Source of the DNA: JBHGAV01 sp041946685
Lineage (GTDB): Bacteria > Acidobacteriota > Terriglobia > Bryobacterales > Bryobacteraceae
Assembly (NCBI GenBank): GCA_041946685.1
Contig: JBHGAV010000107.1
Span: 1-6,696, forward strand
Length of the DNA stretch: 6,696 bases
Reading direction: 5' to 3'
Shown: positions 6,042-6,696 of the stretch, piece by piece
Position numbering within the stretch: the stretch's first letter is position 1
How the letters are laid out: each line of letters opens with the position of its first letter
Notes under the pieces: model-generated
The model's input: only the letters and a program-made list of their open reading frames with translations
Told to the model about the DNA's origin: nothing
Database searches by the model: none
Position numbers and translations under genes: made by a program

Positions 6042-6587
6042 ATGGATACCCACACGTTGGAACACGAGCTTGGCAAGCTGGGCCGCTGGGAGCGTCGCGC
6101 CCTGGAGGCGGTGCTTCACCGGCGGACCATCGCGAGGAACACGAATGAAGTGTTCCAGCAGCAGTTGACCCTCGGAGAGAGGGTTGCCGACAGGGTTGCC
6201 GCCCTCGGTGGCAGTTGGAAGTTTATACTCCTGTTCCTCGGCTTCATGTCGCTCTGGCTGCTCTACAACGGGGAGGCCGCCCGTTCCTTTGACCCTTATC
6301 CATTCATCCTCTTGAACCTCGTCTTGTCTTGCCTGGCTGCAATTCAGGCGCCTGTGATCATGATGAGCCAGAACCGCCAGGCTGCCAAAGACCGGCTGGA
6401 TGCTCAGCACGATTACGAAATCAACCTGAAAGCCGAGTTGGAGATTACTGCTCTCCAGGCAAGGCTTGACGACCTGCGCGGTGAACACGTCTTCGAACTG
6501 AGGCAGTTGGTCGAGAAGCAAACCGAAATCCTACGCCGCTTAGAACAAAGACTGGGACTTGCCGAAGGGACTCGCGGCGAGGACTGA
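6042..6587 (+). CDS. DUF1003 family membrane protein
   Basis: A 181-residue protein of the DUF1003 family, which has no established function. Two transmembrane helices (about 59-77 and 88-107) form a hairpin with a short loop containing the DPYPFILLN motif (84-92). A conserved cytoplasmic segment follows: MMSQNRQAAKDRLDAQHDYEIN (107-128). The tail (about 129-172) has heptad-like Leu/Ile spacing and many charges, suggesting a coiled coil. The N-terminal region (about 1-55) is soluble and charged. The start at 6042 is chosen because AGGAAGG (6030-6036) lies five bases upstream. In-frame ATGs at 6015 and 6018 have no ribosome-binding site and overlap the -10 candidate. It is transcribed alone, toward the tRNA gene. 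I see no link to the sulfur genes, so it may be resident chromosome beyond the edge of the sulfur block. Confidence 0.9.
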   Translation: MDTHTLEHELGKLGRWERRALEAVLHRRTIARNTNEVFQQQLTLGERVADRVAALGGSWKFILLFLGFMSLWLLYNGEAARSFDPYPFILLNLVLSCLAAIQAPVIMMSQNRQAAKDRLDAQHDYEINLKAELEITALQARLDDLRGEHVFELRQLVEKQTEILRRLEQRLGLAEGTRGED

Positions 6588-6652
6588 TCCTGTGAGTGGC
6601 TGTGAGGCAGGTGGAGCAAAAGGGCTCATGATGCGCGAACGCTCCAACAATC

Positions 6653-6696
6653 TGGTGGGCCCTGCTGGATTTGAACCAGCGACCAACGGATTATGA
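6653..6696 (-). tRNA. tRNA with CAU anticodon (Ile2 or elongator Met), 3' part only
   Basis: Read on the minus strand, the last 44 bases are nucleotides 33-76 of a tRNA. They comprise U33, anticodon CAU (6695-6693), the 3' anticodon stem UCCGU, a five-base variable region UGGUC, the T arm GCUGG-UUCAAAU-CCAGC (6680-6664), the acceptor strand AGGGCCC (6663-6657), discriminator A (6656) and an encoded CCA (6655-6653). The 5' half lies beyond the window. A CAU anticodon fits initiator Met, elongator Met or the lysidine-modified Ile2. The stretch UUGGUCGCUGGUUCAA...UCCAGCAGGG resembles enterobacterial tRNA-Ile2 more than elongator Met as I recall them, so Ile2 is slightly favoured. The D arm and acceptor 5' strand would decide. 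Confidence 0.95.

Noticed and set aside
5895..6521. 208-residue minus-strand open frame opposite the DUF1003 gene
   Set aside because: It is antisense to a well-supported DUF1003 gene, with no domain and no ribosome-binding site.
1..6696. CRISPR array, insertion sequence or transposase
   Set aside because: No regularly spaced repeats, no transposase-like coding sequence and no paired terminal inverted repeats were seen.

Overview
This is a GC-rich bacterial window dominated by reduced-sulfur chemistry. The source is not certain. The wording of a DegP-like PDZ remnant, the rhodanese-fused YeeE/YedE transporter and the tRNA with encoded CCA would fit an Acidobacteriota-type genome, but nothing here is a taxonomic marker, so this is a low-confidence guess.

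Layout. Positions 1-1045 (+) hold the 3' part of a TauE/SafE (TSUP) sulfur-compound exporter and, one base later, a DUF1634 membrane protein. After a short convergent gap with a GC-rich hairpin, 5018-1087 (-) is a tight four-gene operon. In transcription order it encodes an octaheme tetrathionate-reductase-family cytochrome c, a membrane cytochrome b, a short YeeE/YedE half-transporter, and a second YeeE/YedE half-transporter fused to a rhodanese-like domain. The first two junctions are 4-base ATGA stop/start overlaps, and the third has a 16-base gap with a strong Shine-Dalgarno, so co-expression is very likely. Positions 5019-5273 are the operon's upstream region. Positions 5274-5735 (+) are the 3' remnant of a DegP/HtrA-type protease gene (end of PDZ1 plus PDZ2, with no protease domain). 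A non-coding stretch with an 11-bp hairpin follows, then a DUF1003 membrane protein (6042-6587, +) and the 3' half of a CAU-anticodon tRNA gene on the minus strand that runs off the window.

How the genes may work together (inference). The cytochrome b would take electrons from quinol to the periplasmic octaheme cytochrome. The cytochrome would reduce tetrathionate, or another sulfur or nitrogen oxyanion, to products such as thiosulfate. The paired YeeE/YedE halves carry the complementary cysteine signatures of the thiosulfate-transporter family and could import the product. The rhodanese-like domain has no catalytic cysteine, is probably periplasmic, and ends in a Gly-Gly-Cys tail, so it may bind or hand over sulfur rather than catalyse sulfur transfer. 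The convergent TSUP/DUF1634 pair could export surplus sulfite or a related anion. The truncated protease gene beside the operon promoter region suggests that the sulfur block arrived by insertion or rearrangement.
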